Assembly: GCA_023259035.1 (NCBI GenBank)
Contig: JAHFRA010000010.1
Span: 27,489-91,488, forward strand
Source: Gallionella sp.
GTDB taxonomy: Bacteria > Pseudomonadota > Gammaproteobacteria > Burkholderiales > Gallionellaceae
Direction of reading: 5' to 3'
DNA length: 64,000 nt
Part shown: piece by piece, positions 36,069 through 45,912 of the stretch
Layout: every line of letters begins with the position of its first letter
Numbering within the stretch: the stretch's first letter is position 1
The notes under the pieces: model-generated
Told to the model about the DNA's origin: nothing
Seen by the model: the letters and a program-made list of their open reading frames with translations, nothing else
Databases searched by the model: none
Translations under genes and position numbers: made by a program

Positions 36069-36143
36069 TCAGATTGTTGGGTTACGGCCTTGCGACCCAA
36101 CCAAACCTACGTCTGAAGTTAGCCCGCAAGCCTACTCAGCTCG

Positions 36144-36527
36144 TTACGCCGCGCGTCGATCCGGCAGCTTCATATCCACCACGATCTCGTTGTAAGGCGC
36201 GAAAACCTGACCATTCTCGTCTTTCTCGATTGCCATCCATTCGATCAGACGCTCGCAGTCGTTATAGACGTTCTTGTAGTCGCGTTTAAGCTGGCGGGCG
36301 AGTTCCGCAACGGTCATCGCGCCGCCTTCGCGTAGCGCGCCAATCAGCTCCCAACGCTTCGGAGTAAATACGGAGAACAGTTCGCCGACATCGTCGAAGC
36401 CGACACCAAAATAGGGATGCACAGGCTTGCCTTGCCTGGCGGCTTTCATCGCAGCACTGGCGCGGGTGAGGCTGGCTTTCATGGGTTCGCCCACGGTCAG
36501 GTGCAGCACGGTGTTATTGGTTTTCAT
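36144..36527 (-). CDS. TumA-like antitoxin / winged-helix regulator
   Basis: The 127-residue protein has a winged helix-turn-helix (about 55-105, LFSVFTPKRWELIGALREGG, MTVAELARQLKRDYKNVYND) of the HVO_A0114-like group. Proteins of this kind pair with TumE toxins. It overlaps the upstream toxin gene by four bases (ATGA). It probably neutralises the toxin and represses the shared promoter (inference). Confidence 0.78.
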   Translation of the reverse strand: MKTNNTVLHLTVGEPMKASLTRASAAMKAARQGKPVHPYFGVGFDDVGELFSVFTPKRWELIGALREGGAMTVAELARQLKRDYKNVYNDCERLIEWMAIEKDENGQVFAPYNEIVVDMKLPDRRAA

Positions 36528-36808
36528 TTTGTTGCCTCCATCACGTCTTGCCAGAAATCTTCGAGCAATTGGTTTTCATCCACAAATGCGTAAGGCATTT
36601 CGGTTTTGCCCACATGCCTGTGGTCGCCTTTGCCGCGCTCGTTGTCGTAACCGACTACCCGCTTTCTATCCTGCACAAACACTAGCCGGTACTTGAATGG
36701 ATGCTCTGATGGTGGTACAGGATCAGGCACTCGCCAGACAACCATTTCGATGATTCCACCGGCATAGATTCGTTTCTCACGATATAGCAGATCGGCGTGC
36801 TTCTTCAT
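36524..36808 (-). CDS. TumE-like toxin
   Basis: A small 94-residue protein with the TumE/DUF6516 pattern: MKKHADLLYREKRIYAGGII near the start, then EHPFKYRLVFVQDRKRVVGYDNERGKGDHRH and the acidic end LLEDFWQDV. It is the first gene of a two-gene unit with the antitoxin second. TumE proteins inhibit growth, probably as RNases; that activity is family knowledge, not shown here. Confidence 0.75.
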   Translation of the reverse strand: MKKHADLLYREKRIYAGGIIEMVVWRVPDPVPPSEHPFKYRLVFVQDRKRVVGYDNERGKGDHRHVGKTEMPYAFVDENQLLEDFWQDVMEATK

Positions 36809-36982
36809 GGCAGGATTATGGGCGGCGGCTGGTTATGGCGTCAAGAGCCATATCGTGGGTGGGTAATCCAGGTCTTGTAACCAGCTTCCCTCTCCTCAAA
36901 TCCTCTGATGTAACTGCTAGCCATTCGTTGGCTATCCCGCAAGCGGGCGATGAGGCAAACGAATCGCTGCGCGAGCTTCGGT

Positions 36983-38470
36983 TTAACGATGCACTTCCGC
37001 ATCCAGCCCTTCGAGCACCATTTCCGCTGCGCGCAGCACGGCGCGTGCCTTGTTCTGCGTCTCCGTCCATTCACTGTCCGGCACCGAGTCGGCGACGATG
37101 CCCGCGCCCGCTTGCACGTACAGCATGTTGTCTTTCACCACGGCGGTGCGCAGCGCGATGGCCATATCCATGTCGCCGTTGAAGCCGAGGTAGCCGACCG
37201 CCCCGGCGTAGATGCCGCGCTTGCTGGGTTCCAGCTCGTCGATGATTTCCATCGCGCGCACTTTCGCCGCGCCGCTGACCGTACCGGCGGGGAATGTGGC
37301 CTTGAGCACGTCTATCGCATTGAAGCCGGGTTTGAGCGTGGCTTCGACGTTGGAGACGATGTGCATCACGTGCGAGTAGCGTTCGATGATCATTTTTTCG
37401 GTGAGCTTTACCGTGCCGTTCTGCGCGACGCGCCCGATGTCGTTGCGCCCCAGATCGATCAGCATCAGGTGCTCGGCCAGTTCCTTCGGGTCGGCCAGCA
37501 GTTCCTGCGCAAGCTCGGTATCCTGCTGCTGCGTCTTGCCGCGCGGACGGGTTCCGGCAATCGGGCGCACCGTGACGGCATCGCCTTCGAGACGCACCAG
37601 TATTTCCGGCGACGCGCCGACTACATGGTGATCGCCCATGTCGTAATAAAACATGTACGGCGACGGATTGACGCTGCGCAGCGCGCGGTACAGCGACAGC
37701 GGCGATGCCGGGAACGGTTGCGCCATGCGCTGCGCCAGCACCACCTGCATAATGTCGCCGTCGAAGATGTATTGCTTGGCCTTGACCACGGCATCCTTGA
37801 AAGCGGTTTCGCCGAATTCGGATTTGGCTTCGCCGCCGTGCGTCGCGGGCGCGTGAGGGATATCCACCGGCAGGCGCAACTTGCCGATCAGTTCGCGCAG
37901 CCGTTCGCGCGCCAGTGCATAAGCATCGTCCTGCGCCGGATTGGCATACACGATGAAGGTAAGCTTGCCGGTGAGATTGTCCACCACCGCCAGTTGCTCG
38001 GTAAGCATCAGCAGGATATCGGGGGTGCCGATGGCGTCGGGTTTTTGAACCTTGCCTAAACGCGGCTCGATGTAGCGGATCGTGTCATAGCCGAAATACC
38101 CCGCCAACCCGCCGCAGAAGCGCGGCGGATCGGGCAGCGCGGCGACCTTGAAACGCGTCTGGTATTCGCGGATGAAATCCAGCGGGTTTTCGACCTCGTG
38201 GGTGGTCTCGATATCTTTGTGTGTCAGCGTGACTTGTTTGCCGCGCACCGTGATGCGCGAGTCGGCGGGCAGGCCGATGAAAGAATAGCGACCGAAGCGT
38301 TCGCCGCCTTGCACTGATTCAAGCAGGTAGGAATACGGGCGATTGGCGAGCTTGAGATACAGCGACAGCGGCGTATCCAGATCGGCAAAGCTTTCGCACA
38401 CCAGAGGGATGCGGTTATAGCCTTGCTCGGCAAGCGCGTTGAATTCTTGTTCGGTGATGGGGTGCAGCAT
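36983..38470 (-). CDS. trpE: Anthranilate synthase component I
   Basis: The 495-residue protein starts behind a strong AGGAGG (ATG 38470) and has the chorismate-binding block [33 protein letters not shown] and [19 protein letters not shown]. It makes anthranilate with the glutamine amidotransferase TrpG, which is not visible in the window. It is the last gene of the rpe-lipoprotein-gph-trpE run. No tryptophan leader peptide was found upstream. Confidence 0.97.
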   Translation of the reverse strand: MLHPITEQEFNALAEQGYNRIPLVCESFADLDTPLSLYLKLANRPYSYLLESVQGGERFGRYSFIGLPADSRITVRGKQVTLTHKDIETTHEVENPLDFIREYQTRFKVAALPDPPRFCGGLAGYFGYDTIRYIEPRLGKVQKPDAIGTPDILLMLTEQLAVVDNLTGKLTFIVYANPAQDDAYALARERLRELIGKLRLPVDIPHAPATHGGEAKSEFGETAFKDAVVKAKQYIFDGDIMQVVLAQRMAQPFPASPLSLYRALRSVNPSPYMFYYDMGDHHVVGASPEILVRLEGDAVTVRPIAGTRPRGKTQQQDTELAQELLADPKELAEHLMLIDLGRNDIGRVAQNGTVKLTEKMIIERYSHVMHIVSNVEATLKPGFNAIDVLKATFPAGTVSGAAKVRAMEIIDELEPSKRGIYAGAVGYLGFNGDMDMAIALRTAVVKDNMLYVQAGAGIVADSVPDSEWTETQNKARAVLRAAEMVLEGLDAEVHR

Positions 38471-38501
38471 GAAAACCTCCTGAAAACCTTTATTGCGACA
38501 T

Positions 38502-38557
38502 GTAGCGTGCGCTATGCGCGCGATTCCGAATAATGCCGTGCGCACAGCGCACGCTAC
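38502..38557. repeat. GTAG-ended palindromic repeat (copy C)
   Basis: GTAGCGTGCGCTATGCGC (38502-38519) pairs with 38540-38557 with one mismatch; a 20-base loop separates them. It lies in the gph-trpE gap, upstream of the trpE ribosome site, where it might act as an attenuator hairpin. Confidence 0.88.
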
Positions 38558-38614
38558 TCACCATCGCCAGGCAGCGGTTTCTTTAAGGTTGCGGAGGTTG
38601 TTCGACTTCATGAT

Positions 38615-39322
38615 TCAGACGCGTTTAATAAGGGGCAAAGCAGCGGAAAGATTGGCGATCACCGCGTCCGCGTCCAGCATTTCCACCGGTTCGCCGTGAT
38701 TGTAGCCATAAGGCACGCAGAACACCGGACCGCCGGCGGCACGCGCGGCCAGTGTGTCGTTCTGCGAATCGCCGATCAGCAGCAATTTTTCGATAGGCAC
38801 GCCAAAGAATTTTGCCGCATGCAGCAGCGGAAGCGGATGCGGCTTTTTTTCCGGCAGCGTATCGCCGGATACGACGATTTCGAAATACTTCGCCAGACCG
38901 GAGCCTTCCAATAGCGGCCCGGTGAAGCGCGCCGCCTTGTTGGTGATGCAACCCAAGCGGAAACCTGCCGCGCGCAGGGCATCCAGGCCTCCGATTGCGC
39001 CATCGAATGGCTTGCTGCCCAGCAACAATTCTTGGTAATGCTTTTCGAAAATCGGCAGGGCGTGTTCATACAGCGCGGCATCCGGTGTGGCGTGCATATC
39101 ACCCGTCAGCGCGCGCTTCACCAGCCAGCCGATGCCGTTGCCGATGTAGCTTGCCAACAACTCCTGTGAAACCGGCGTGTAATCCATTTCACGCAGCATG
39201 CGGTTGGCCGCCTCCGCCAGTTCCGGCGCGGAGTGCAGCAATGTGCCATCGAGATCGATGACAATAGCTTGTATATTCAGCGGTGGGGGAAATCTGGTCA
39301 TGCGTGTTGTTTGTAGTTGCAT
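38615..39322 (-). CDS. gph: Phosphoglycolate phosphatase
   Basis: The 235-residue HAD hydrolase has DLDGTLLHSAPEL (motif I), TNKAARFTGPL (motif II) and IGDSQNDTLAARAAG (motif IV). The rpe-gph-trpE neighbourhood identifies it as Gph, which clears 2-phosphoglycolate, a Calvin-cycle side product in autotrophs and a repair product elsewhere. AAGG precedes ATG 39322; ATG 39301 is possible. Confidence 0.93.
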   Translation of the reverse strand: MQLQTTRMTRFPPPLNIQAIVIDLDGTLLHSAPELAEAANRMLREMDYTPVSQELLASYIGNGIGWLVKRALTGDMHATPDAALYEHALPIFEKHYQELLLGSKPFDGAIGGLDALRAAGFRLGCITNKAARFTGPLLEGSGLAKYFEIVVSGDTLPEKKPHPLPLLHAAKFFGVPIEKLLLIGDSQNDTLAARAAGGPVFCVPYGYNHGEPVEMLDADAVIANLSAALPLIKRV

Positions 39323-39330
39323 GATTTACC

Positions 39331-39771
39331 TTAATGCGTGGCTGCCTTGTGGGTTTCGGCTACACCAGGTTTGCCTGCAACAGGGGCGGCCTTTTCAGTT
39401 ATTTTTTCAGTTGCAGCTTTGCCCCCGGCTTTTTCAGCGGTAGCCTTGCCTTCGGTTTTATCAGTTGCAGCCTTGTTTGCTGTTTCGGCAGCCGCAGGTG
39501 CGCTGTGCGCTATGGCAGAGGATTTGCCCATGCTGGGATCAAGCAGCTGCCCCTGTATATCCTTGTCGGCCTCTTTCCAGCCAGCCAATATCGAAGTTGG
39601 ACTCTGTGCCTCATTTTCCTTCATGCAATCTTCCGGTGCCTTCTGTGAAACACGGCATGCATAGCCTATTGCCTCTGCATCGAGAATCTTCTGATTGGCT
39701 GCGCCAGTAATCCGGTCACAACCAACCAGAGTGACGGCGGCTATCAGTAAAGCGGATTGGACTGTATGCAT
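39331..39771 (-). CDS. Predicted lipoprotein with Ala/Lys-rich tail
   Basis: The 146-residue product has a lipobox LVGC (C18) after a short signal. A Cys pair (C39, C49) lies in AIGYACRVSQKAPEDC, and a low-complexity tail of Ala/Lys/Glu/Thr (AATEKITEKAAPVAGK) makes up about the last 55 residues. It should be anchored to the membrane with the tail in the periplasm. It is wedged four bases after rpe and eight bases before gph, an unusual insertion into a conserved operon. I recognise no family. Confidence 0.7.
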   Translation of the reverse strand: MHTVQSALLIAAVTLVGCDRITGAANQKILDAEAIGYACRVSQKAPEDCMKENEAQSPTSILAGWKEADKDIQGQLLDPSMGKSSAIAHSAPAAAETANKAATDKTEGKATAEKAGGKAATEKITEKAAPVAGKPGVAETHKAATH

Positions 39772-39774
39772 GAT

Positions 39775-40455
39775 TTACCCTTTGGCGAGTTCGGCGCGCA
39801 GTGCGGAGATTATGCTGTCGTAGCGGTGTGGATCACTATCTTTCCCGGCGTTAAATACCGCCGAACCGGCGACAAAAGTGTCTACTCCTGCCGCGGCCAC
39901 CTCGCGGATGTTCGCGGGACTCACCCCCCCGTCGATTTCCAGGCGAATATCGCGCCCGGAAGCATCGATCATCTTGCGCGCCTTGCGCGCCTTGTCCAGC
40001 ACATAAGGGATGAATTTTTGTCCGCCGAAGCCCGGGTTCACCGACATCAGCAATACCATATCCAGCCTGTCCAGCGTGTATTCCAGTGCATCCAGCGGCG
40101 TGGCAGGATTGAACACCAGACCGGCCTTGCAGCCATTTTCCTTAATCAACCCGATAGTGCGATCGATATGCTCGGAGGCTTCCGGGTGAAAAGTGATGTA
40201 AGTCGCACCGGCTTTGGCGAAATCGGGAATGATGCGATCCACCGGTTTAACCATCAGATGCACGTCAATCGGCGCGGTCACACCATGTTTACGCAGAGCC
40301 TCGCACACCAGCGGGCCGATGGTCAGGTTCGGCACATAATGATTGTCCATCACGTCGAAGTGCACGATGTCCGCGCCGGAAGCGAGAACATTATCAACTT
40401 CCTCGCCCAGTTTGGCAAAGTTGGCGGAAAGGATGCTCGGAGCGATTAGGTACAT
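39775..40455 (-). CDS. rpe: Ribulose-phosphate 3-epimerase
   Basis: The 226-residue TIM-barrel protein has [31 protein letters not shown] (metal-binding His and Asp), [19 protein letters not shown] and DGGVSPANI. It interconverts ribulose-5- and xylulose-5-phosphate in the pentose and Calvin cycles. It heads the operon continuing to trpE. The 243 bp upstream to ctaA hold no gene I can support. Confidence 0.97.
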   Translation of the reverse strand: MYLIAPSILSANFAKLGEEVDNVLASGADIVHFDVMDNHYVPNLTIGPLVCEALRKHGVTAPIDVHLMVKPVDRIIPDFAKAGATYITFHPEASEHIDRTIGLIKENGCKAGLVFNPATPLDALEYTLDRLDMVLLMSVNPGFGGQKFIPYVLDKARKARKMIDASGRDIRLEIDGGVSPANIREVAAAGVDTFVAGSAVFNAGKDSDPHRYDSIISALRAELAKG

Positions 40456-40698
40456 AACGTGTCCTTCAGTTAAGGTCAGAATGCATGGCGCATATTCTAA
40501 CCGAATACCTTATGAGGTGGCGCGGCCGACACATCGGAGGGAACAGGCCAAATTCACTTACAAAAGTCGCGCTGGCGCGGCCAGAAGTTTATACAATGTT
40601 TCACGGAAAGCTGTTAAAAAATGGCGAGCACCGATCTCCCTATAAGCAGGAACAAAGTTTGATGGGGCGCAAACCGGATAAAACAGCAATTTTTCGCA

Positions 40699-41676
40699 TC
40701 AGGCTTTCCGTTTTTGAAGCTTGAAATTTAATATCACCAGTGCAACCAACAACAGCATGGCCATCGCATTGTGCAGGACTGCGCCCGCCAGCGGCAATCC
40801 GAGCAGCACATTGGAAATGCCTAGCGCCAACTGAAATACAACCAATCCCAGAATAACCTTGCCGATAATGTGCAGTTCTTTCACTGCCATGAGTTTGAAG
40901 GACAGCCAACTCAGGTATAAGGCAGTAAGCAGCGCTCCTGCCCGATGCGTCCAGTGAATCGCGGTCAGTTTTTCTGCGGAAAGCGCCAAACCGGGAAGGC
41001 TATATGAAAAATCCATCGGCGGCAGCAGAGAGCCATTGCAAAGAGGAAAATCGGTGCAAGCAAGCGCGGCAAAATTGGAGCTGACCCAACCGCCTAGCAT
41101 GATCTGAACCGCCACCAGCACAAGACCTAGCCGCGCAATGATTCTTGCAGAGATGTTACCTGTCGGCAACGGTGATGGCCCGCTAAAGTTGTACCAATTA
41201 TGCGCTTTGCCGGCATCAACTTCGCCAGCCGATGTTAACTGGCGTAGCGCAATCCACGTCAGCAACATCATCATGGCGATCCCTCCCGCAAGATGCACCT
41301 GAACGATGACCGTCCGCTGCAGATGGGAAAAAGCCCAGATGCCGAATGCTGCAAAAAACACCATCAATCCCAACAATAAGGTTGGCAACAAAGGTGATTG
41401 CCGCAACTCTTTGCGCTTTAGCCACGAAAGCACACAGACTGCAACGGTCAAAATTCCCAGCGCCCGTACTGCCTGGCTATGCAGTTTCCATTGCCATGAG
41501 GTATGGCCGCGCACCGCGACGGCCTGCGGCGGCTGCCTTTCCTTCAGTGCATTTTCTTCATAGCAGGCAGGCCAGTTGGCGCAACCAAGACCGGCATCGG
41601 AGAGCCGCGCATAGGCGCTCAGAACGATTGCGCAAAAAGCAAGCAGGCAGGTCGCCAGAATGAGTTTTAGATACAT
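40699..41676 (-). CDS. ctaA: Heme A synthase (COX15/CtaA)
   Basis: The 325-residue protein has eight hydrophobic segments in two similar halves and the family motifs LSDAGLGCANWPACY, HSQAVRALG, QVHLAGGIAM, LACTDFPLCNGSL and IHWTHRAGALL, containing the heme-ligand histidines and the loop Cys pair. It oxidises heme O to heme A, implying an aa3-type oxidase elsewhere. ATG 41676 was chosen; no ctaB is adjacent. It starts seven bases after dgkA. Confidence 0.92.
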   Translation of the reverse strand: MYLKLILATCLLAFCAIVLSAYARLSDAGLGCANWPACYEENALKERQPPQAVAVRGHTSWQWKLHSQAVRALGILTVAVCVLSWLKRKELRQSPLLPTLLLGLMVFFAAFGIWAFSHLQRTVIVQVHLAGGIAMMMLLTWIALRQLTSAGEVDAGKAHNWYNFSGPSPLPTGNISARIIARLGLVLVAVQIMLGGWVSSNFAALACTDFPLCNGSLLPPMDFSYSLPGLALSAEKLTAIHWTHRAGALLTALYLSWLSFKLMAVKELHIIGKVILGLVVFQLALGISNVLLGLPLAGAVLHNAMAMLLLVALVILNFKLQKRKA

Positions 41677-41683
41677 GTGTCGA

Positions 41684-42058
41684 TCATGAATGGCCGAGCA
41701 GTACCAAACCCCACACCACGACCGCATTCACGATACTCAGCAATACCGCCGCGCTGGCGACATCCTTGGCGCGTTTGGCGAGCGGGTGGCGTTCCAGTGA
41801 GGTGTGATCCACAGCCGCTTCAAGTGCGGAGTTGAGCAACTCGACGATCAGCACCAGCAGGATGCTGGCGATCATCAAAGCTTTGCTTATAGCGGTGACA
41901 GGCAAGAGCAGCGCGGCAGGTATCGCAACCACTGCAATCAGCACCTCCTGGCGGAAGGCATCTTCGTGTTGCCACGCGGTGCGCAGTCCTGCCAAAGCGG
42001 TTTGGGTTGTGTGCCAGATATGCCTCAGGCCGCGCGGATGTTTGTTGCAGGTTTCCAT
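41684..42058 (-). CDS. dgkA: Diacylglycerol kinase
   Basis: The 124-residue protein has three membrane helices and the DgkA signature [20 protein letters not shown] (catalytic Glu and metal-binding Glu), with [11 protein letters not shown] at the N-terminal helix. It phosphorylates diacylglycerol in the inner membrane. Its ATG lies inside the last codons of gcvPB (34-base overlap), so translation is probably coupled. Confidence 0.93.
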   Translation of the reverse strand: METCNKHPRGLRHIWHTTQTALAGLRTAWQHEDAFRQEVLIAVVAIPAALLLPVTAISKALMIASILLVLIVELLNSALEAAVDHTSLERHPLAKRAKDVASAAVLLSIVNAVVVWGLVLLGHS

Positions 42059-43491
42059 GCCAGGTCAAGTTCGCGTGCCGCTTTTACATCATCGAGACGA
42101 CGCACTGGCATGGTGTACGGCGCACCCTTCACCAACTCCGGCGTGGCGTGCGCCTCGTCGCGAATCTCCTTCATCGCGTTGACAAAGCCATCCAGCGTTT
42201 CCTTGGATTCGGTCTCGGTCGGCTCGATCAGCAGGCATTCCGGCACCAGCATCGGGAAGTAGGTGGTGGGCGGATGGAAGCCCTTGTCCAGCAAGCGCTT
42301 CGCCACATCCATCGCGGAAATGCCGGTGGCATCCTTGAGCGGTTTCACCGAGACGATGAATTCATGGCTGGCGCGGCGTTGCGGAAAGGCGATGGTAAAG
42401 CCCGCCTTGTGCAATTCCGCCATCAGATAGTTGGCGTTCAGCGTGGCGAATTCCGCGACGCGGTGCATGCCTTCCGCACCCAGCATGCGCGCGTACACGT
42501 AGGCGCGCAGCAGCACACCGATATTGCCGGTAAAGGCCGACAGGTGTCCGATGGATTGCGGCAAGTCTTGCTCGGTCAGGCAGCGATACATCCAGTTCTG
42601 TTTTGCAATCACCGGTAACGGCAAGAACGGCAACAGCCGTTGCGCCACGCCCACCGCGCCCGCACCCGGCCCGCCGCCGCCGTGCGGCGTGGAAAAGGTT
42701 TTGTGCAGATTCATGTGGATCACATCAAAGCCCATGTCGCCGGGTTTGACTTTGCCGAGGATCGCGTTCAGGTTCGCGCCGTCGTAATACAGCAGGCCTC
42801 CCGCGTCGTGGATGATTTTCTGGATGGCCTGAATCTGTTTTTCGAATACGCCCAGCGTCGACGGATTGGTCAGCATCAGCCCGGCGGTCTGCGGGCCGGT
42901 GGCGGCGCGCAGCGCATCCAGGTCGACGTCGCCGTTCGCGTCGGTCGGAATCTCCTTCACCGTGTAGCCGCACATCACGGCGGTAGCCGGATTGGTGCCG
43001 TGCGCCGCATCCGGCACGATGATCTCGCTGCGCGCGGTGTCGCCGCGCGCGTCGTGATAGGCGCGGATCATCGCGATACCGGCGAATTCTCCCTGCGCAC
43101 CGGCCATCGGCATCAACGAAACACCGGCCATGCCGGTCACGTCCTTCAGTATTTCCTGCAAGTCATACAGGCAGGCCAGCACGCCCTGCCCGCTGGATTC
43201 CGGCGCGAGCGGATGGCGCACCAGGAAGTTCGGCAGCATCGCCAGCGTGTTGCAGGCGCGCGGGTTGTATTTCATCGTGCAGGAACCGAGCGGATAAAAG
43301 TGCGTGTCGATGGAAAAATTCTTCTGCGACAATCGGGTGTAGTGGCGCACCACATCCATTTCAGAGGCTTCCGGCAGCAGTGGCCGATCCTGGCGCAACA
43401 GCGCAACCGGGATGCCGCTGGCTGCGGCGGCATGGTGTGGGGCTTGTGCCGCATTGCGGCGACCGGGATGAGAGCGTTCAAAAATCAGCAT
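42025..43491 (-). CDS. gcvPB: Glycine dehydrogenase (decarboxylating) subunit 2
   Basis: The 488-residue protein is the PLP-binding half of the split glycine cleavage P-protein. It has [26 protein letters not shown] and the PLP-lysine motif [21 protein letters not shown] 43491 begins [11 protein letters not shown], typical of the family; a TTG at 43500 is possible. Subunit 1 (gcvPA), usually directly upstream, is absent: the upstream gene is glmM. It overlaps dgkA downstream. Confidence 0.95.
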   Translation of the reverse strand: MLIFERSHPGRRNAAQAPHHAAAASGIPVALLRQDRPLLPEASEMDVVRHYTRLSQKNFSIDTHFYPLGSCTMKYNPRACNTLAMLPNFLVRHPLAPESSGQGVLACLYDLQEILKDVTGMAGVSLMPMAGAQGEFAGIAMIRAYHDARGDTARSEIIVPDAAHGTNPATAVMCGYTVKEIPTDANGDVDLDALRAATGPQTAGLMLTNPSTLGVFEKQIQAIQKIIHDAGGLLYYDGANLNAILGKVKPGDMGFDVIHMNLHKTFSTPHGGGGPGAGAVGVAQRLLPFLPLPVIAKQNWMYRCLTEQDLPQSIGHLSAFTGNIGVLLRAYVYARMLGAEGMHRVAEFATLNANYLMAELHKAGFTIAFPQRRASHEFIVSVKPLKDATGISAMDVAKRLLDKGFHPPTTYFPMLVPECLLIEPTETESKETLDGFVNAMKEIRDEAHATPELVKGAPYTMPVRRLDDVKAARELDLAWKPATNIRAA

Positions 43492-43659
43492 GGGTTGCAA
43501 TCTTGGGTAACGGTGGTTTTGTTAGTCGGATTATGCGGTGAAACCGCTAACCCAACAAGGCTTGCAACTACCGATTTTTAGAATCAATCGCCCTTATCCC
43601 CGCCTATGCGCTTGAGCACGTATTTCAAATCAATCGAGGATGTCGGCCAGTACCCAAAT

Positions 43660-45015
43660 CTAGCCGGCTGCCAGTTGACGTACCGCATCAGCGATGCGCC
43701 GGGCGGATTGTTCGACCAGTTGCCGGTTTTCGCCTTCCACCATCACGCGCAGCAGCGGCTCGGTGCCGGACGGGCGCAACAGTACGCGCCCCTTGCCGTC
43801 CAGTGTTTGCTCGGCCTCAGCGACTGATGCCTTGACATTGGCATGATCGAGGAAATTTACGCCATTGGCGACGCGCACGTTGATCAGCACTTGCGGATAC
43901 ATGTGCAGGCCGGATGCCGCTATGGTGAGGCTCTGTTGGCTGGCGCGCAACGCGTGCAACACCTGCAATGCAGAGACGATACCGTCGCCGGTGCTGTGCT
44001 TGTCGAGGCAAATGATGTGGCCGGAATTCTCGCCGCCGAGCTGCCAGCCTTGCTGTTGCAACAACTCCATCACGTAGCGGTCACCTACTTTGGCGCGCAG
44101 GAACGGGATGCCCAGTTTCTGCATCGCGTGCTCGAACGCCAGATTGGTCATCAGCGTGCCGACCACGCCGCCGTGCAATGTGCCTTGAGCCTGGCGGTGC
44201 CTGGCGATCACATACAGCAACTGGTCGCCGTCGTAGAGCTTTCCTGAGCCATCCGCCATGATCAAACGGTCGCCGTCGCCGTCCAGCGCGATGCCGATAT
44301 CCGCCTTGTGCTCGACCACGGCCTTGCGCAAATTATCCGGTGCGGTCGCGCCGTAGCCGTCGTTGATATTCTTGCCGTCCGGTTGCGCGCCGATGGCGAT
44401 AACATCGGCGCCGAGTTCGTGGAACACGTGGCGCGCGATGTGGTAAGTCGCACCGTGCGCGCTGTCCACCACGATCTTCATGCCGCGCAAATCGAGCTCG
44501 GTTGGGAAAGTGCTCTTGCAGAATTCGATATAGCGTCCGGCCGCATCGTCGATGCGCTTGGCTTTTCCCAGACCATCCGATGAATTGGTTTGCATCGGTT
44601 CATCCAGCGCGGCTTCGATGGCGCGCTCGGTTTCATCCGGCAACTTGGCGCCGTGCGCCGAAAAAAACTTGATGCCGTTATCCTCGAACGGGTTGTGCGA
44701 TGCGGAGATCACGATGCCCGCCTGCAGGCGCAACGCACGGGTCAGGTAGGCCACGGCAGGGGTCGGCACCGGCCCGGCCAGATACACATCGATTCCCGCC
44801 GCGATCAAACCGGCTTCCAGCGCCGATTCCAGCATATAGCCGGAGATGCGCGTGTCTTTGCCGATCAGCACACCGGTGCGCTCGCCGCGCGCCTGGCTGT
44901 CAACGGCCAACACCTTGCCTGCGGCATAACCCAGATGCATCACGAATTGCGGCGTGATGGGATGCTCACCCACACGCCCGCGCACGCCGTCAGTGCCGAA
45001 ATATTTTCTGCTCAT
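43660..45015 (-). CDS. glmM: Phosphoglucosamine mutase
   Basis: The 451-residue protein has [10 protein letters not shown] at the start, the phosphoserine loop [17 protein letters not shown] (serine about 106), metal-binding ALDGDGDR and GGENSGHII, then [13 protein letters not shown]. It makes glucosamine-1-phosphate for peptidoglycan and LPS. It shares one base with the folP stop, the conserved folP-glmM order. Confidence 0.98.
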   Translation of the reverse strand: MSRKYFGTDGVRGRVGEHPITPQFVMHLGYAAGKVLAVDSQARGERTGVLIGKDTRISGYMLESALEAGLIAAGIDVYLAGPVPTPAVAYLTRALRLQAGIVISASHNPFEDNGIKFFSAHGAKLPDETERAIEAALDEPMQTNSSDGLGKAKRIDDAAGRYIEFCKSTFPTELDLRGMKIVVDSAHGATYHIARHVFHELGADVIAIGAQPDGKNINDGYGATAPDNLRKAVVEHKADIGIALDGDGDRLIMADGSGKLYDGDQLLYVIARHRQAQGTLHGGVVGTLMTNLAFEHAMQKLGIPFLRAKVGDRYVMELLQQQGWQLGGENSGHIICLDKHSTGDGIVSALQVLHALRASQQSLTIAASGLHMYPQVLINVRVANGVNFLDHANVKASVAEAEQTLDGKGRVLLRPSGTEPLLRVMVEGENRQLVEQSARRIADAVRQLAAG

Positions 45016-45839
45016 TATTTATCCTCGTTTATTGCATTCCAAATCTTTAACGCATCCACTGTCTCGCGCACATCGTGCACACGCACAATGGAAGCGCCAC
45101 GCTGCACCGAGATCAACGCAGCCGCCAGGCTGGCCGCCAGGCGGTCGCCCACTTCACGCCCGGTCAGCGCACCCAGCATGGACTTGCGCGACACCCCGGC
45201 CAGTATCGGTACACCAAACACGGCCAGTTTTTTCAATCCGCGCAGCAGGGCGAGATTATGCGCCAGTGTCTTGCCAAAACCAAAACCCGGATCAACCACG
45301 ATGCGCGCGCGCCCAATTCCGGCGGCTTCGGCAGCCGCGATACGCTCGCGCAAAAACTCGCTGACTTCAACTGCTACATCCTGATAATGGGGTCGCATCT
45401 GCATGGTTTGCGAATCGCCCCGCTTGTGCATCAGGCACACGGCGACATTGCCGACAGACACTGCGTTCATCGCGGCGGTGTCCTGCAGCGCGTCAACGTC
45501 GTTGACCATCTGCACACCCATTGCAATAGCCGCCAGCATCACTTGCGGCTTGCAGGTGTCTATCGAGATTGGGACAGGCGACCCGCGCAAGCTTTCGATG
45601 ACCGGCATGACGCGATCCAACTCTTCCTGAACGGAAACCTGCTGTGCGCCGGGACGTGTAGACTCGCCGCCAATGTCGATGATGTCTGCGCCTTCGGCGA
45701 TGAGTTGTTGCGCATGGGCGACGGCAGCAGCACGCTGCAAATGCTGCCCGCCGTCGGAGAAGGAATCGGGCGTGACATTGACGATGCCCATCACCAGAGG
45801 GCGGGAGAGATCGAGATGGAATTTACCGCAGTGGAGCAT
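45015..45839 (-). CDS. folP: Dihydropteroate synthase
   Basis: The 274-residue TIM-barrel enzyme has [27 protein letters not shown] and a C-terminal [16 protein letters not shown]. It joins p-aminobenzoate with the pterin diphosphate in folate synthesis and is the target of sulfonamides. It follows ftsH by 73 bp on the same strand. Confidence 0.98.
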   Translation of the reverse strand: MLHCGKFHLDLSRPLVMGIVNVTPDSFSDGGQHLQRAAAVAHAQQLIAEGADIIDIGGESTRPGAQQVSVQEELDRVMPVIESLRGSPVPISIDTCKPQVMLAAIAMGVQMVNDVDALQDTAAMNAVSVGNVAVCLMHKRGDSQTMQMRPHYQDVAVEVSEFLRERIAAAEAAGIGRARIVVDPGFGFGKTLAHNLALLRGLKKLAVFGVPILAGVSRKSMLGALTGREVGDRLAASLAAALISVQRGASIVRVHDVRETVDALKIWNAINEDK

Positions 45840-45845
45840 GAAATG

Positions 45846-45908
45846 ACTGAGGACTGAGGACTGAGAATACGCGCTGCGGTTTTTACTCAGTCCTCGTTAC
45901 TCAGTCCT
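45846..45908. repeat. Inverted repeat of ACTGAGGACTGAG units
   Basis: Tandem CTGAGGACTGAGGACTGAG (45847-45865) faces two copies of ACTCAGTCCT (45885-45894 and 45899-45908). The stem lies in the ftsH-folP gap and could be a transcript-processing hairpin. Confidence 0.6.
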
Positions 45909-45912
45909 GCAT

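Noticed and set aside
40485..40724. 79-codon frame between rpe and ctaA
   Set aside because: No ribosome site, no family, and it runs into the ctaA 3' end on the other strand.
45846..45908. Possible CRISPR-like tandem unit (GGACTGAG)
   Set aside because: Units are about ten bases without spacers and face each other as an inverted repeat; there are no cas genes.
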